DNA from: Actinorugispora endophytica
Lineage (GTDB): Bacteria; Actinomycetota; Actinomycetes; Streptosporangiales; Streptosporangiaceae
Assembly: GCF_004363075.1 (NCBI RefSeq)
Contig: NZ_SNYN01000001.1
Coordinates: 873,602-937,601, forward strand
DNA length: 64,000 bases
Direction of reading: 5' to 3'
Shown: piece by piece, positions 1-9,215 of the stretch
How the letters are laid out: every line of letters starts with the position of its first letter
Numbering within the stretch: the stretch's first letter is position 1
Translations under genes and position numbers: made by a program
The notes under the pieces: generated by a model
What the model was told of the DNA's origin: nothing
Databases searched by the model: none
Seen by the model: the letters and a program-made list of their open reading frames with translations, nothing else

Positions 1-64
1 AGGTGCTCCCCCTCGGGAACCCGGGATGACCACGGCGACCTTAGCAGCACCCGGGCGGAATTCT

Positions 65-94
65 CGAGGGGTCGCAGCGGATGCTCCGGACCAT
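65..94. repeat. AT-rich imperfect inverted repeat, operator-like
   Basis: TCGAAAATTGAA is followed after 5 bases by TTCAATTTTTCGA, a 12-bp inverted repeat with one extra T. It is the most AT-rich sequence in the first 2 kb and lies in non-coding DNA. A repressor site or promoter element is plausible; no protein can be assigned to it. Confidence 0.4.
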
Positions 95-495
95 CAGGCC
101 GTACTCCCCGTCCACTCGTCTTCCGCGAATCCCGCAGGACAGAAGGGGCTATTCGATCGCGGGTTCGAAAATTGAATTCATTTCAATTTTTCGACAAATG
201 CTAACTCTCAGTAGCGAAAAACGGATTGCGTTCAGCTTCGCCCTTCGCCGGAAGCCATCGATCGCGGCCGGGACGCGGCCTCCCGATTCCGGGCCGGGGC
301 GGAACCAGGGGGACGGAACGTCTTACCCGGAAGGAGATACGCCGCGTCGCACGACTTTCCGCCGCAGACGCCCCCCATACCCCCGATAGGTGACCGATCG
401 TTCACAACAGTGACAACGGAACGTAATGGACACAGGTGGAAGGACACTGGACGGTAACGATGGCGCGGAGGACCGGCCGGTTCCCCGGGGAAACG

Positions 496-533
496 CCCCG
501 CCCGACAACGGCAACGGGACCCGCCGGGCGGGG
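496..533 (-). terminator. Possible terminator of cca
   Basis: CCCCGCCCG (496-504) and CGGGCGGGG (525-533) form a perfect 9-bp GC stem with a 20-base loop, 45 bases beyond the cca stop codon in the direction of cca transcription. No T-tract follows, so this is only a candidate. Confidence 0.35.
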
Positions 534-577
534 AAGACCGCGGCGGCGGCCTCCCCGCGGGTCCGGCGGTCCACCGC

Positions 578-2077
578 TCAGTCGACCCGTTCCTGCCCGG
601 CGGCCCAGGCACGCAGCTCCTCGGCCGCGGCCTCCTTCCCCATGGGGCCGTTCTCCAGGCGCAGCTCCAGCAGGAACTTCCACGCCCGGCCCACGACGGG
701 GCCGGGACCCACACCGAGGACCTCCTGGATCTCGTTGCCGTCGAGGTCCGGGCGGATCCGGTCCAGTTCCTCCTGCTGCTCCAGCTGCTCGATACGCAGT
801 TCGATGTCGTCGTACGCGCGGGCCAGCGCGGCGGCCTTGCGCCTGTTGCGGGTGGTGCAGTCGGCGCGGGTCAGGATGTGCAGGCGCGACAGCAGCGGCC
901 CCGCGTCGCGGGCGTAGCGGCGCACCGCGGAGTCGGTCCACTCGCCCTTGCCGTAGCCGTGGAACCGCAGGTGCAGGGCGACCAGCTTGCTGACGTCGTT
1001 CACGACGTCCTTGGGAAAGCGCAGCGCGCCCAGGCGGCTCCTGCTCATCGACGCGCCCACCACCTCGTGGTGGTGGAAGGTCACCCGGCCGCCCGACTCG
1101 AAGGCCCGGGTCTTGGGCTTGCCGATGTCGTGCAGCAGCGAGGCCAGGCGCAGCACCAGGTCGGGCGCCATACCGCGGGCGCGCTCCAGCTCGACCGCCT
1201 GGTCGAGGACCGTCAGCGAGTGCTCGTAGACGTCCTTGTGGCGGTGGTGCTCGTCAATGGCCAGCCTCATCCTGGGAAGCTCGGGGAGCACGTGGTCGGC
1301 GATCCCCGTGTCCACCATCAGGGCGACGCCGACCCGCGGCGCGGGACTCAGCAACAGCTTGACGAGCTCGTCGCGGACCCGTTCGGCCGAGACGATCCCG
1401 AGCCGGTCCGACATCGCGGTCGCGGCCTCCCGCACCGGTCCGTCGATGGCGAACCCCAGCTGCGCGGCGAACCGGACCCCCCGCATGATCCGCAGCGGAT
1501 CGTCGCTGAACGAGTCCTCGGGCCTGCCGGGCGTGCGGAGCCTGCGCGCGGCCAGGTCCGCGAGCCCCCCGAACGGGTCCACGAACTCGCCGCCGGGAAG
1601 CCTGACCGCCATCGCGTTGACCGTGAAGTCGCGCCGGACCAGGTCCTCGTACAGCGAATCGCCGTAACTCACGTCGGGCTTGCGGGACTTGAGCCGGTAG
1701 GACTCGCTCCGGTAGGTGGTGATCTCCACCTGGTGGCCGTTCTTGCGCAGGCCGACGGTGCCGAACTCGATCCCGATCGTCCACACCGCGTCGGCCCAGC
1801 CGTCGACCAGTTCCAGGACGCGCTGGGGCACCGCGTCGGTGGTCAGGTCGATGTCGTGCACCTCACGCCCGAGCAGCGCGTCGCGGACGGGGCCGCCGAC
1901 GACCGCCAGCTCGTGCCCCGCCCCGGCGAAGCGCTCCCCCAGTTCGGTGACGACCGCGCCGACCGAACCCAACAGCGAGGCGACCGCCGCCCGCTGCTCG
2001 CTCGTCAGCTCGGCCTCGGACTCCGCCGCAGCGGCCTGGGGATCGGGCATCCGATCCGGAAACGCAGTGTTCGACAC
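578..2077 (-). CDS. cca: CCA tRNA nucleotidyltransferase
   Basis: Adds or repairs the 3' CCA end of tRNAs, using CTP and ATP, in the cytosol. The class II nucleotidyltransferase head is clear: GGPVRDALLG at residues 61-70 followed by the metal-binding DIDLTT (75-80). An HD-type domain with LLHDIGK begins near residue 314, as in the actinobacterial form that carries an extra phosphohydrolase domain. The 499-residue length fits that family. I chose the GTG at 2077 because a TAACCT -10 box ends 8 bases before it, which suggests a leaderless mRNA; the ATG at 2050 is the alternative. The gene diverges from the DUF6049-murJ run, the usual actinobacterial neighbourhood on the left side of oriC. Confidence 0.93.
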   Translation of the reverse strand: MSNTAFPDRMPDPQAAAAESEAELTSEQRAAVASLLGSVGAVVTELGERFAGAGHELAVVGGPVRDALLGREVHDIDLTTDAVPQRVLELVDGWADAVWTIGIEFGTVGLRKNGHQVEITTYRSESYRLKSRKPDVSYGDSLYEDLVRRDFTVNAMAVRLPGGEFVDPFGGLADLAARRLRTPGRPEDSFSDDPLRIMRGVRFAAQLGFAIDGPVREAATAMSDRLGIVSAERVRDELVKLLLSPAPRVGVALMVDTGIADHVLPELPRMRLAIDEHHRHKDVYEHSLTVLDQAVELERARGMAPDLVLRLASLLHDIGKPKTRAFESGGRVTFHHHEVVGASMSRSRLGALRFPKDVVNDVSKLVALHLRFHGYGKGEWTDSAVRRYARDAGPLLSRLHILTRADCTTRNRRKAAALARAYDDIELRIEQLEQQEELDRIRPDLDGNEIQEVLGVGPGPVVGRAWKFLLELRLENGPMGKEAAAEELRAWAAGQERVD

Positions 2078-2085
2078 AGGCACAG

Positions 2086-2091
2086 AGGTTA
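2086..2091 (-). promoter_or_regulatory. Candidate -10 box of cca (leaderless start)
   Basis: On the minus strand TAACCT lies 8 bases before the GTG chosen for cca, which would place the transcription start at or next to the start codon. No ribosome binding site precedes that GTG, in keeping with a leaderless message. No clear -35 element is seen. Confidence 0.35.
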
Positions 2092-2623
2092 CCGGCCCTG
2101 CCAGGCGGATCGACGGCGACAGGGGAACCGGCGGGAGCGGTCCGCGCGGACCCCGCGAAGTCGACATGCCGTCCCGCCCCGCCCTCCGGGTCCCTCTCCC
2201 GAGCCGGTTCCGGGGCCGCCGCCGGCGTCCGTCGGCGCTCCCGGGAGAACCCGGTCGCCGCCGCGGAGGACCCGGCCCCGGAACCGGCGCGGCCGACGCC
2301 GGACCGACTCGGGCGGACCAGGTTCCGGAACAACGGGGAAGGACCGCCCGGCCTCACCGAAAAGCGCGCCCGTCCCGGCACCGGGCCGCTCCGCAAGTTC
2401 TGCGAAGCCCGACCGTTAAGAGGTATCGTCAATCCGGGCGAGCGCACTCCCCGCGCTGTGCTTCCCGCCCACACTCACCCGAAGACATCCGGACTGAAGA
2501 CCGTTGCCGCGGGCACCCGCCTCCACGGTTCATCACGACCTTACGGCGGCTCTCCTATCCTGTGGAGCCACCGGCGTGGCAGCTCCAGCCGGGCGTCGAA
2601 CCCGATTCGGAAGACCCAGAGGC
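2092..2623. other. Divergent intergenic region cca / DUF6049
   Basis: Non-coding by my reading: the ORFs that cross it in several frames have no recognisable product. It should hold the promoter of the cell-wall export run to the right. TATCGT (near 2423) and TATCCT (near 2558) are possible -10 boxes, without convincing -35 partners. Confidence 0.45.
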
Positions 2624-5173
2624 GTGCGTCGAATTGCTCACCTGGGCGCGGTCATGGCCACCGCCATCGCGGTGCTTCCGGCACTGACCCCGCTCCAACC
2701 CGCTCCGGCCGCGGCCGCTGTCGCGCCCGCGCCGTCCGCCCCCGGGGCCGTCCCGGCCGTGCCCTCCTCCGACGAGGACACCGAGAACCCGCCCCTGGTC
2801 ATCTCCGAGATCACCCCCGAGGCGGTCGGTGAGAAGAGCACCGTCACCGTCACAGGACGCGTCAGCAACACCACCGAGAACCCCATCGGGGGCATCACGG
2901 TGCGGCTGCGCTACAACCTCTACCCGCTGGCCGACCGCGCCGCCCTCGACGCGCACGCGGAGGGGTCCTCCCCGGCCCCCTTCCAGTCGGGCCCCTCCGT
3001 CGAGATCGACGCCGACCTGCCTCCCGGCGCCTCGGCCCCGTTCGAACTCGAGGTCGACGCCGAGGACCTGGACCTGCGCGGCGGGTTCGGCGTCTACCCG
3101 CTGACCGTCGACGCGACCAGTGAGGACTCCGGCGAGATCGGCGTCCTGCGCACCTTCCTCCCCTACACCGCGGGCGAGGACACCGAGGCGCTCGAGGTCG
3201 CCTGGGTGTGGCCGCTCATGGACCGGCCCCGGCGCTCCGACGACGACACCTACCTCGACGCGGACCTGCCCGAGGAGCTGACCGGGGAAGGCCGGCTGGG
3301 CCGCCTGCTCAGCGCGGGCTCGCAGGACGGAGAGATCGACCCGACCTACACCGGCCCCGAGGAGGCCGAAGCGGACGCGGCCCCCGAGAACACGCAGAGC
3401 CCCTCGCCCTCCCCCCAGAGCAGCCCTTCGGCCTCCCCCGACGAGACGCCGGCGGACGAGGAGCAGACGGACGTCGAGCCCGCGCCCGAGACGGCGCCCA
3501 GCCCGGCCGACCCCGTCCCGATCACCTGGGCGGTGGACCCCGGCCTCCTCGACGACATCCAGCGCCTGGGCGCCGGCGGCTACTGGTCCGCCGAGAACAC
3601 CCCGGAGACGGGAGCCGGTCCCGCCCTGGCCGAGCACGAGGCCAGCATCGAGGCCCGGGTCTGGCTGGCGCACGCCAGGCTGTGGCTCGCCGAGGACCCG
3701 CTGCTGGCCACCCCCTACGCGGACACCGACCTGCCCGCGCTGCTCGGCGCCGACCTCGAGGACGACGCGCAGGCGTCGATCACGCTGGGGCGCGAGACGG
3801 TGGCCGGGCTCCTGGGGCGCGAGGCCGACCCCTCGCTCGCCTGGCCCGCGCAGGGCACCATGGACGAGGCGACCCGCGACCTCCTGGCCGCCAACGGCGC
3901 CACCACCTTCGTCCTGGACGACTCCGCTCTGCCCGCGCGGCGCACGCTCGGCCACACCCCCTCCGCGGCCGCCTCCCTGCCCGTCCCCGACCGGGACGAC
4001 GCCACCGCGCTCGTCGCGGACAGCGGTCTCACCCGCGTGCTGGGCGCCGACAGCCGGGCCCCCGGGTCGGCCACCCTCGCCCGGCAGCGGTTCGCCGCCG
4101 AGACCGCGATGATCAGCGCGGAGGGCGCCGGCTCCGACCGCACCCTCGTCCTGGCCCCGCCGCGCGACTGGGACCCCAGCCCGGAGTACGCCACCGGACT
4201 CCTCGAGGCCACCGAGGACCTGCCGTGGCTGGAGGCGGTCTCGCTCGCCGACGTCGAGGCCGACGCCGGGGGCACCGAGGAGCGGCAGGGACTCGCCTAC
4301 CCCGATCAGGCGTCCGAAGCCGAACTCGACGACGACCACCTGGAGCGGGTCCACGACATCCGCCGCCAGGTGCAGCTGTTCAACAGCGCGCTCACCGAGG
4401 ACGGCGACCCGTTCCGGCCCTCGGTCCTGCGGGTGGAGTCGGCCTGGTGGCGCGACGACGAGGAGCTGGGCGCCGCGGCCCTGGCCCGGGTCGGCGAGGC
4501 CGTGCAGGACGGCAAGGACAGCGTCCACGTCATCCCCGGCGACCCGATCACCCTGGCCAGCAAGAACGGCACCCTCGGCGTCCTGGTCGCCAACGACCTG
4601 AGCGACCACTCGGTGACGGTGCACCTGTCGATCTTCTCGGAGAACTCCGAGCGCCTGTCGATCGGCGAGTACACCAAGTCGATGGAGATCGGCCCCGGCG
4701 GCAAGACCACCGTCTACGTGCCGCTCTCGGCCACCGTCAACGGCCGCACCGTGCTGCACATGAGCCTGCACAACGCCGACGGCGAGCCGATCAGCGACGC
4801 CCAGACGATGATCCCCGTCAACGTCACCGGTCTGGGCACCGGCGCCCTGGTCATCAGCGGCGCCGCCGCGCTGGTCCTGGTCGCCGCGCTGGCCCCGCGC
4901 GCCGTGCGCAAGTGGACGCGCGAGCGGTCCGGGGTCGCCGAGGCCGCAGCGGGTCCCGACCCCGACGCCGGGGCCGACGCCGCGGCCGCCACGACCGATG
5001 GCCGCGGCGGGGACGCCATGCACGACAATGGCAGGGGCCCCGTCACCGCGGAAGCGGACGGGAACGAAGCCGTCCCCGCGGCCTCCGACGACCCGGCGGG
5101 CGCCTCGCAGGCGTCCGAGACGGCGCCCACCGAAGGCCAGGAGTCCGGCGGCGTCACCGACACCCGCCCCTGA
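2624..5173 (+). CDS. DUF6049-family exported, membrane-anchored protein
   Basis: Function unknown; a family of large secreted proteins usually found directly upstream of murJ in actinobacteria. From the GTG at 2624 the protein has 849 residues: a signal sequence (n-region VRR, hydrophobic stretch about 6-20, Ala-rich cleavage region), an immunoglobulin-like beta-rich section rich in Asp and Glu, a low-complexity Pro/Ser/Glu linker near 265-300, and one membrane segment at about 740-758 followed by a basic RKWTR stop-transfer sequence and a disordered acidic cytoplasmic tail. A TTG at 2504 or the ATG at 2654 are alternative starts; the GTG gives the best signal peptide. It is probably transcribed with murJ, so a role at the site of lipid II export is a reasonable inference. 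Confidence 0.75.
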   Translation: MRRIAHLGAVMATAIAVLPALTPLQPAPAAAAVAPAPSAPGAVPAVPSSDEDTENPPLVISEITPEAVGEKSTVTVTGRVSNTTENPIGGITVRLRYNLYPLADRAALDAHAEGSSPAPFQSGPSVEIDADLPPGASAPFELEVDAEDLDLRGGFGVYPLTVDATSEDSGEIGVLRTFLPYTAGEDTEALEVAWVWPLMDRPRRSDDDTYLDADLPEELTGEGRLGRLLSAGSQDGEIDPTYTGPEEAEADAAPENTQSPSPSPQSSPSASPDETPADEEQTDVEPAPETAPSPADPVPITWAVDPGLLDDIQRLGAGGYWSAENTPETGAGPALAEHEASIEARVWLAHARLWLAEDPLLATPYADTDLPALLGADLEDDAQASITLGRETVAGLLGREADPSLAWPAQGTMDEATRDLLAANGATTFVLDDSALPARRTLGHTPSAAASLPVPDRDDATALVADSGLTRVLGADSRAPGSATLARQRFAAETAMISAEGAGSDRTLVLAPPRDWDPSPEYATGLLEATEDLPWLEAVSLADVEADAGGTEERQGLAYPDQASEAELDDDHLERVHDIRRQVQLFNSALTEDGDPFRPSVLRVESAWWRDDEELGAAALARVGEAVQDGKDSVHVIPGDPITLASKNGTLGVLVANDLSDHSVTVHLSIFSENSERLSIGEYTKSMEIGPGGKTTVYVPLSATVNGRTVLHMSLHNADGEPISDAQTMIPVNVTGLGTGALVISGAAALVLVAALAPRAVRKWTRERSGVAEAAAGPDPDAGADAAAATTDGRGGDAMHDNGRGPVTAEADGNEAVPAASDDPAGASQASETAPTEGQESGGVTDTRP

Positions 5174-5274
5174 GGCGGTCCGCCCCGGTCACGACGGGCC
5201 ACGATGACCTTCCCCTGACGTAGCGAAGGCGACCGCGGCCGTACCCGCGGCCGCCACCGAAAGGAGCCCAGCCG

Positions 5275-7008
5275 GTGGCGACCGAAACCACGAACGGCGA
5301 CGACGACCGCATCGGGCCCGACCCGCTGCCGCCCGAGCCCGCTCCGGAACCCGCCCCGGAGGCGGTGCCCGAGGAGACCGGCCCCTCCCGAAGCGGCATG
5401 ATGCGCTCCAGCGCGGTCATGGCGGCCGGCACCATGGTCTCCCGGATCACCGGCTTCGGCCGCACGGTCGTGCTCGCGGCGGCCCTGGGCACCCAGCTGC
5501 TCGGCGACGCGTACAACGTCGCGAACACCATCCCGTTCATCATCAACGACCTGCTCATCGGCGGTCTGATGGCGAGCGTGATCGTGCCGTTCCTGGTCAA
5601 GCGGCGCAAGCGGGACTCCGACGGGGGCAAGGCCACCGAGGACCGGCTGTTCACCGGGGCGGTCCTGCTGCTGTTCGCGGTGACCGCCGCCGCGATCGCC
5701 GCCGCCGAGGTGCTCATCACCGTGTACGCGGACAGCTTCCTGCCCGCGCAGGCCGAGGTGTCGGTCTACCTCGCCCGGTTCCTGCTGGCGCAGATCTTCT
5801 TCGTCGGTCTGAGCGGCCTGATCAGCGCGATGCTGAACACCCGCGACAGGTTCGGCGCGCCGGTGTGGGCTCCGGTGCTGAACAACCTGGTGATCATCGC
5901 GGTCGGCGTGCTCTTCCTGCTCGTGGCCACCGGTGACTCGGTGGAGACCGTGACCGACGCCGACCTGGTCCTGCTGGGCGCCGGCACCAGCTGCGGCATG
6001 CTGCTGCAGACGGTCGTCCTGTTCGGGTCGCTGTGGCGCGCGGGCTACCGCTGGCGCCCGCGCCTGGACCTGCGCGGTTCGGGCCTGGGCGAGGCGCTGC
6101 GCACCGCGGGCTGGATGTTCCTGTACACCTGCATGACCCAGGTGGGCTTCGTCATCACCACCAACATCGCCGCCGCCGCGAACGTGGCGAGCGCGGAGAG
6201 CGGCGTGGACGCCGGCGCGGGCATCACCGCCTACAACTACGCGTACCAGCTGTTCCAGCTCCCCTACGCGATCATCGCGGTCTCCCTGATCACGGTGCTG
6301 CTGCCGCAGATGAGCGGGTTCGCGGCCGACGGGCGCTGGGACGAGGTGCGCGCCGGGTTCTCCCGAACGCTGCGCGTCTCCGCCCTGGTCCTGGTCCCGC
6401 TGGGGGCGGCCATCGCGCTGTACGCCACCGAGGTCTCGGTGCTGCTGTTCGCCCGCGGCAACACCTCGGTCGCCGACGCCGAGAACATCGGCTTCGTTCT
6501 GACGATCATGGCGCTGGGCCTGGTGCCCTTCACCGTCTTCCAGCTGATGCTGCGGGTGTTCTACGCGCTGGGCGACACCCGCACGCCCGCGATGCTGAGT
6601 ATCGCCAACGTCGTCGTGCACGGCGCGGTGGCCGTGCTCGCCTACCTGACGCTGCCGCCCTCCCAGGTGATCGGCGGGGTGGCCGCCGGGTTCATGTTCT
6701 CCTTCCTCACCGGCCTGGTCATCGCGGGCCTCGTCCTCAGCCGCCGCCTGGGCGGCCTGGACGGGCGCCGCGTCCTCGGCACGCTCGTCCGGCTGCACCT
6801 GGCGACCGTGCCCAGCGTCCTGGTCGGCTGGGGCGTCCTGGTCCTGGCCGGCCGCTGGCTCGAGCCGGGCCTGCTCGTCAACATCGGCGCCCCGGTCGTC
6901 GGCTGCCTGCTGGCCCTGCCCGTGTTCCTGCTGTTCGCCCGGCTGCTGCGGGTGAGCGAACTCCAGGCCGTGGTGGAACTGGTCCGGGGCCGGCTGCGGC
7001 GCGGCTGA
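5275..7008 (+). CDS. murJ: MurJ (MviN) lipid II flippase, first copy
   Basis: Flips the peptidoglycan precursor lipid II across the cytoplasmic membrane; MOP superfamily. The 577-residue product has a short acidic cytoplasmic N-terminus and then about 14 membrane segments. Family blocks are plain: RSSAVMAAGTMVSRITGF near residue 43, LLIGGLMASVIVPFLVKRRK near 100, and AMLNTRDRFGAPVWAPVLNN near 185. The start is GTG, with AAAGGAG 9 bases upstream. It is followed 138 bp later by a second, clearly homologous murJ and then by a separate pseudokinase gene; in Mycobacterium tuberculosis the flippase and the pseudokinase are one polypeptide (MviN). Confidence 0.93.
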   Translation: MATETTNGDDDRIGPDPLPPEPAPEPAPEAVPEETGPSRSGMMRSSAVMAAGTMVSRITGFGRTVVLAAALGTQLLGDAYNVANTIPFIINDLLIGGLMASVIVPFLVKRRKRDSDGGKATEDRLFTGAVLLLFAVTAAAIAAAEVLITVYADSFLPAQAEVSVYLARFLLAQIFFVGLSGLISAMLNTRDRFGAPVWAPVLNNLVIIAVGVLFLLVATGDSVETVTDADLVLLGAGTSCGMLLQTVVLFGSLWRAGYRWRPRLDLRGSGLGEALRTAGWMFLYTCMTQVGFVITTNIAAAANVASAESGVDAGAGITAYNYAYQLFQLPYAIIAVSLITVLLPQMSGFAADGRWDEVRAGFSRTLRVSALVLVPLGAAIALYATEVSVLLFARGNTSVADAENIGFVLTIMALGLVPFTVFQLMLRVFYALGDTRTPAMLSIANVVVHGAVAVLAYLTLPPSQVIGGVAAGFMFSFLTGLVIAGLVLSRRLGGLDGRRVLGTLVRLHLATVPSVLVGWGVLVLAGRWLEPGLLVNIGAPVVGCLLALPVFLLFARLLRVSELQAVVELVRGRLRRG

Positions 7009-7146
7009 CGCGGACGGCGCCGGGCGCCCTGTTCCGGCGCCGCCCGCACCGATACGATCGCCACCGTTCGACCCCCCGTCCGGGTCCGTGCCCCCTGCCC
7101 CAGCGGCACGGACCCGGCGATCCCCTTTCGACAGGAAGACCCCGCG

Positions 7147-8982
7147 GTGGCCAGCGAAACCCCCGAGCATCCCCGGCGCCCCCGGATACCGATGCCCGAA
7201 GAGGTGCTCGACGCCATCGAGCGCACCGAGCCCGCGGGCGAACCCGAACCCGGCCTGACCACCCTGCGCGACCCCAGCGACATCGGCGACCTCGGCACCG
7301 CCGACCGCCCCGGTGAAGAGGGCGACGAGATCGGCGGCGCCGCGCACGCCGCGCCCCCGAACCTGCTGCGCTCCAGCGCGGTCATGGCCGTGGGCACCGT
7401 GTTCTCCCGCGCCACCGGGTTCATCAGGACGATCGTGCTGGCCGCCGCGGTCGGCACCCAGCTGCTCGGCGACGCGTACCAGACCGCCAACATGGTGCCC
7501 TTCGCCGTCTACGACCTGCTCATCGGCGGTCTGCTCGCCAGCGTCTTCGTGCCGTTCCTGGTCAAGCGCAAGAAGCAGGACCCCGACGGCGGCGCGGCCA
7601 CCGAGCAGCGGCTGTTCACCGTGATGCTGCTCGGCCTGCTCGCCGTCACCGTCCTGGCGTCGCTGGCCGCGCCGTGGCTGATCAGCCTGTACGCGGGCGA
7701 GTTCCGGGGCGACCAGTACGACGTCTCGGTGTACCTGGCGCGCTTCCTGCTGGCGCAGATCTTCTTCATCGGCGCCAGCGGGATCGCCAGCGCGATGCTG
7801 AACACCCGCGACAGGTTCGGCGCGCCGATGTGGGCGCCGGTGCTGAACAACCTGGTGATCATCACCGTCGGCCTGCTGTTCCTCTTCGTCGTCGCCGGGC
7901 CCGGCCGCACCCCCGAGACCGTCGGGCAGCAGGGGCTGACGCTGCTGGGCCTGGGCACCACCGCCGGGCAGGTCCTGCAGTGCGCGGTGCTGCTGTGGGC
8001 TCTGCGCGCGGCCGGCTTCACGTGGCGCCCGCGCCTGGACCTGCGCGGTTCCGGCCTGGGCGAGGCGGTGCGCACCGCCTCCTGGATGATGCTGTACATC
8101 GGCGTGGCCCAGGCGGGCCTGCTGGTGACCACCAACGTGGCGACCCGGGCGGGCGCCCGGGTGGCCGCCGAGAACGGCGGGGAGGCGGCGGGAGCGGGCA
8201 TCACCGCCTACCAGTTCGCCTCGATGCTGTTCCAGCTCCCCTACGCGATCATCGCGGTGTCGGTGATCACCGCGCTGCTTCCCCGGATGAGCGGGCACGT
8301 CGCCGAGGGGCGCAGGGACCTGGTCCGCTCGGACTTCTCCCGGGGCTTCCGGTTGGCGTCGGTGCTGCTGGTGCCCGTCTCGCTGGCGATGGTGGTGTTC
8401 GCCGTCCCGTTCTGCGTGCTGGTCTACGCGCGGGGCAGCACGTCCGCCGAGGACGCCGCGGGCATCGGACTGATCCTGATGGTCTTCGCGGTGATGCTCA
8501 TCCCGTTCACGCTCTTCCAGTTGCAGATGCGGGTCTTCTACGCGCTGGGCGACACGCGCGCGCCCGCCCTGTTGGCGATCCCCGCCGAGGCCGCGCACGC
8601 GGCGACCGCGATCGGCCTGCTGTTCCTGGCCCCCGCCGACATGATCGTGGTGGGCCTGCCGGTGGCGTACGGGCTCTACTACATCGTCGGCGCGATTCTG
8701 GCCTGGATACTGCTGCGCCGCCGCCTCAACGGTCTGGAGGGCCGCGCCACCGTGCGTACTCTGGTCCTGCTGCACGTGGCGTCCATCCCCAGCGTGGCGT
8801 TCGGAGTGGCGATGATCTTCCTCTTCCGGTCGGTGGACGGCGCCGTGGTCTCGAACCTGCTGCCCGTCTTGCTCGGGGGCGCGGTCGGTGCGATCCTTTT
8901 CATCTTCACCGCCAAAGTCCTCAGGGTGACCGAAGTCACAACCTTCCTGGACATGGTGCGAACTCGCCTGCTAGGGCGCTGA
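7147..8982 (+). CDS. murJ: MurJ (MviN) lipid II flippase, second tandem copy
   Basis: A second MOP-family flippase (611 residues), a tandem paralogue of the gene just upstream. The same blocks are shared (GTQLLGDAYQTANMVPF, LLIGGLLASVFVPFLVKRKK, LARFLLAQIFFIGASG, AMLNTRDRFGAPMWAPVLNN). Its cytoplasmic N-terminus is longer (about 70 acidic, Pro-rich residues), a possible site for phosphorylation or partner binding. The start is GTG with AGGAAG upstream. Both copies keep full length and uninterrupted frames, so neither looks like a pseudogene. Whether both transport lipid II or one has specialised, for example in sporulation or for another polyprenyl-linked substrate, cannot be told from sequence. 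Confidence 0.92.
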   Translation: MASETPEHPRRPRIPMPEEVLDAIERTEPAGEPEPGLTTLRDPSDIGDLGTADRPGEEGDEIGGAAHAAPPNLLRSSAVMAVGTVFSRATGFIRTIVLAAAVGTQLLGDAYQTANMVPFAVYDLLIGGLLASVFVPFLVKRKKQDPDGGAATEQRLFTVMLLGLLAVTVLASLAAPWLISLYAGEFRGDQYDVSVYLARFLLAQIFFIGASGIASAMLNTRDRFGAPMWAPVLNNLVIITVGLLFLFVVAGPGRTPETVGQQGLTLLGLGTTAGQVLQCAVLLWALRAAGFTWRPRLDLRGSGLGEAVRTASWMMLYIGVAQAGLLVTTNVATRAGARVAAENGGEAAGAGITAYQFASMLFQLPYAIIAVSVITALLPRMSGHVAEGRRDLVRSDFSRGFRLASVLLVPVSLAMVVFAVPFCVLVYARGSTSAEDAAGIGLILMVFAVMLIPFTLFQLQMRVFYALGDTRAPALLAIPAEAAHAATAIGLLFLAPADMIVVGLPVAYGLYYIVGAILAWILLRRRLNGLEGRATVRTLVLLHVASIPSVAFGVAMIFLFRSVDGAVVSNLLPVLLGGAVGAILFIFTAKVLRVTEVTTFLDMVRTRLLGR

Positions 8983-9215
8983 TCACCAGGAACGCATGAC
9001 GGTGGGTACCGTCGAAAGGACCTGTATGAACGGCATGTCCCGAAGTCCTGTCCTCCTAACGGCACGGTCAAGCGTCCTAGCATGGAACGGCGTGACTCTG
9101 CTCCAAGACCCAGTTTCCTCCAAGCTGCCCGAAGGGAGGTCGGGGACAGGCGCCACGGCCCGACACCACGGAGGTCCCCTCCTCCCCGTCGGTCCTCCAG
9201 CCCGTCACTCCCGGT

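Larger units (their letters stand above)
1..577. other. Intergenic stretch downstream of cca, no convincing gene
   Basis: No ORF here has convincing codon use or a recognisable product. The stretch contains a conspicuous AT-rich patch (about 160-240) in otherwise very GC-rich DNA, with an imperfect inverted repeat at 65-94, and a 9-bp inverted repeat at 496-533 close to the end of cca. It may be the regulatory region of a gene beyond the left edge. Confidence 0.6.

Noticed and set aside
325-345. GGAAGGAGATA as a ribosome binding site in the left flank
   Set aside because: No ATG, GTG or TTG follows at useful spacing, so no gene can be assigned.
4714-8775. Very long antisense reading frame (1353 codons) opposite the murJ genes
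   Set aside because: It is the GC-rich shadow of two murJ genes: biased to His, Gln, Arg and Asp, with no recognisable domain.
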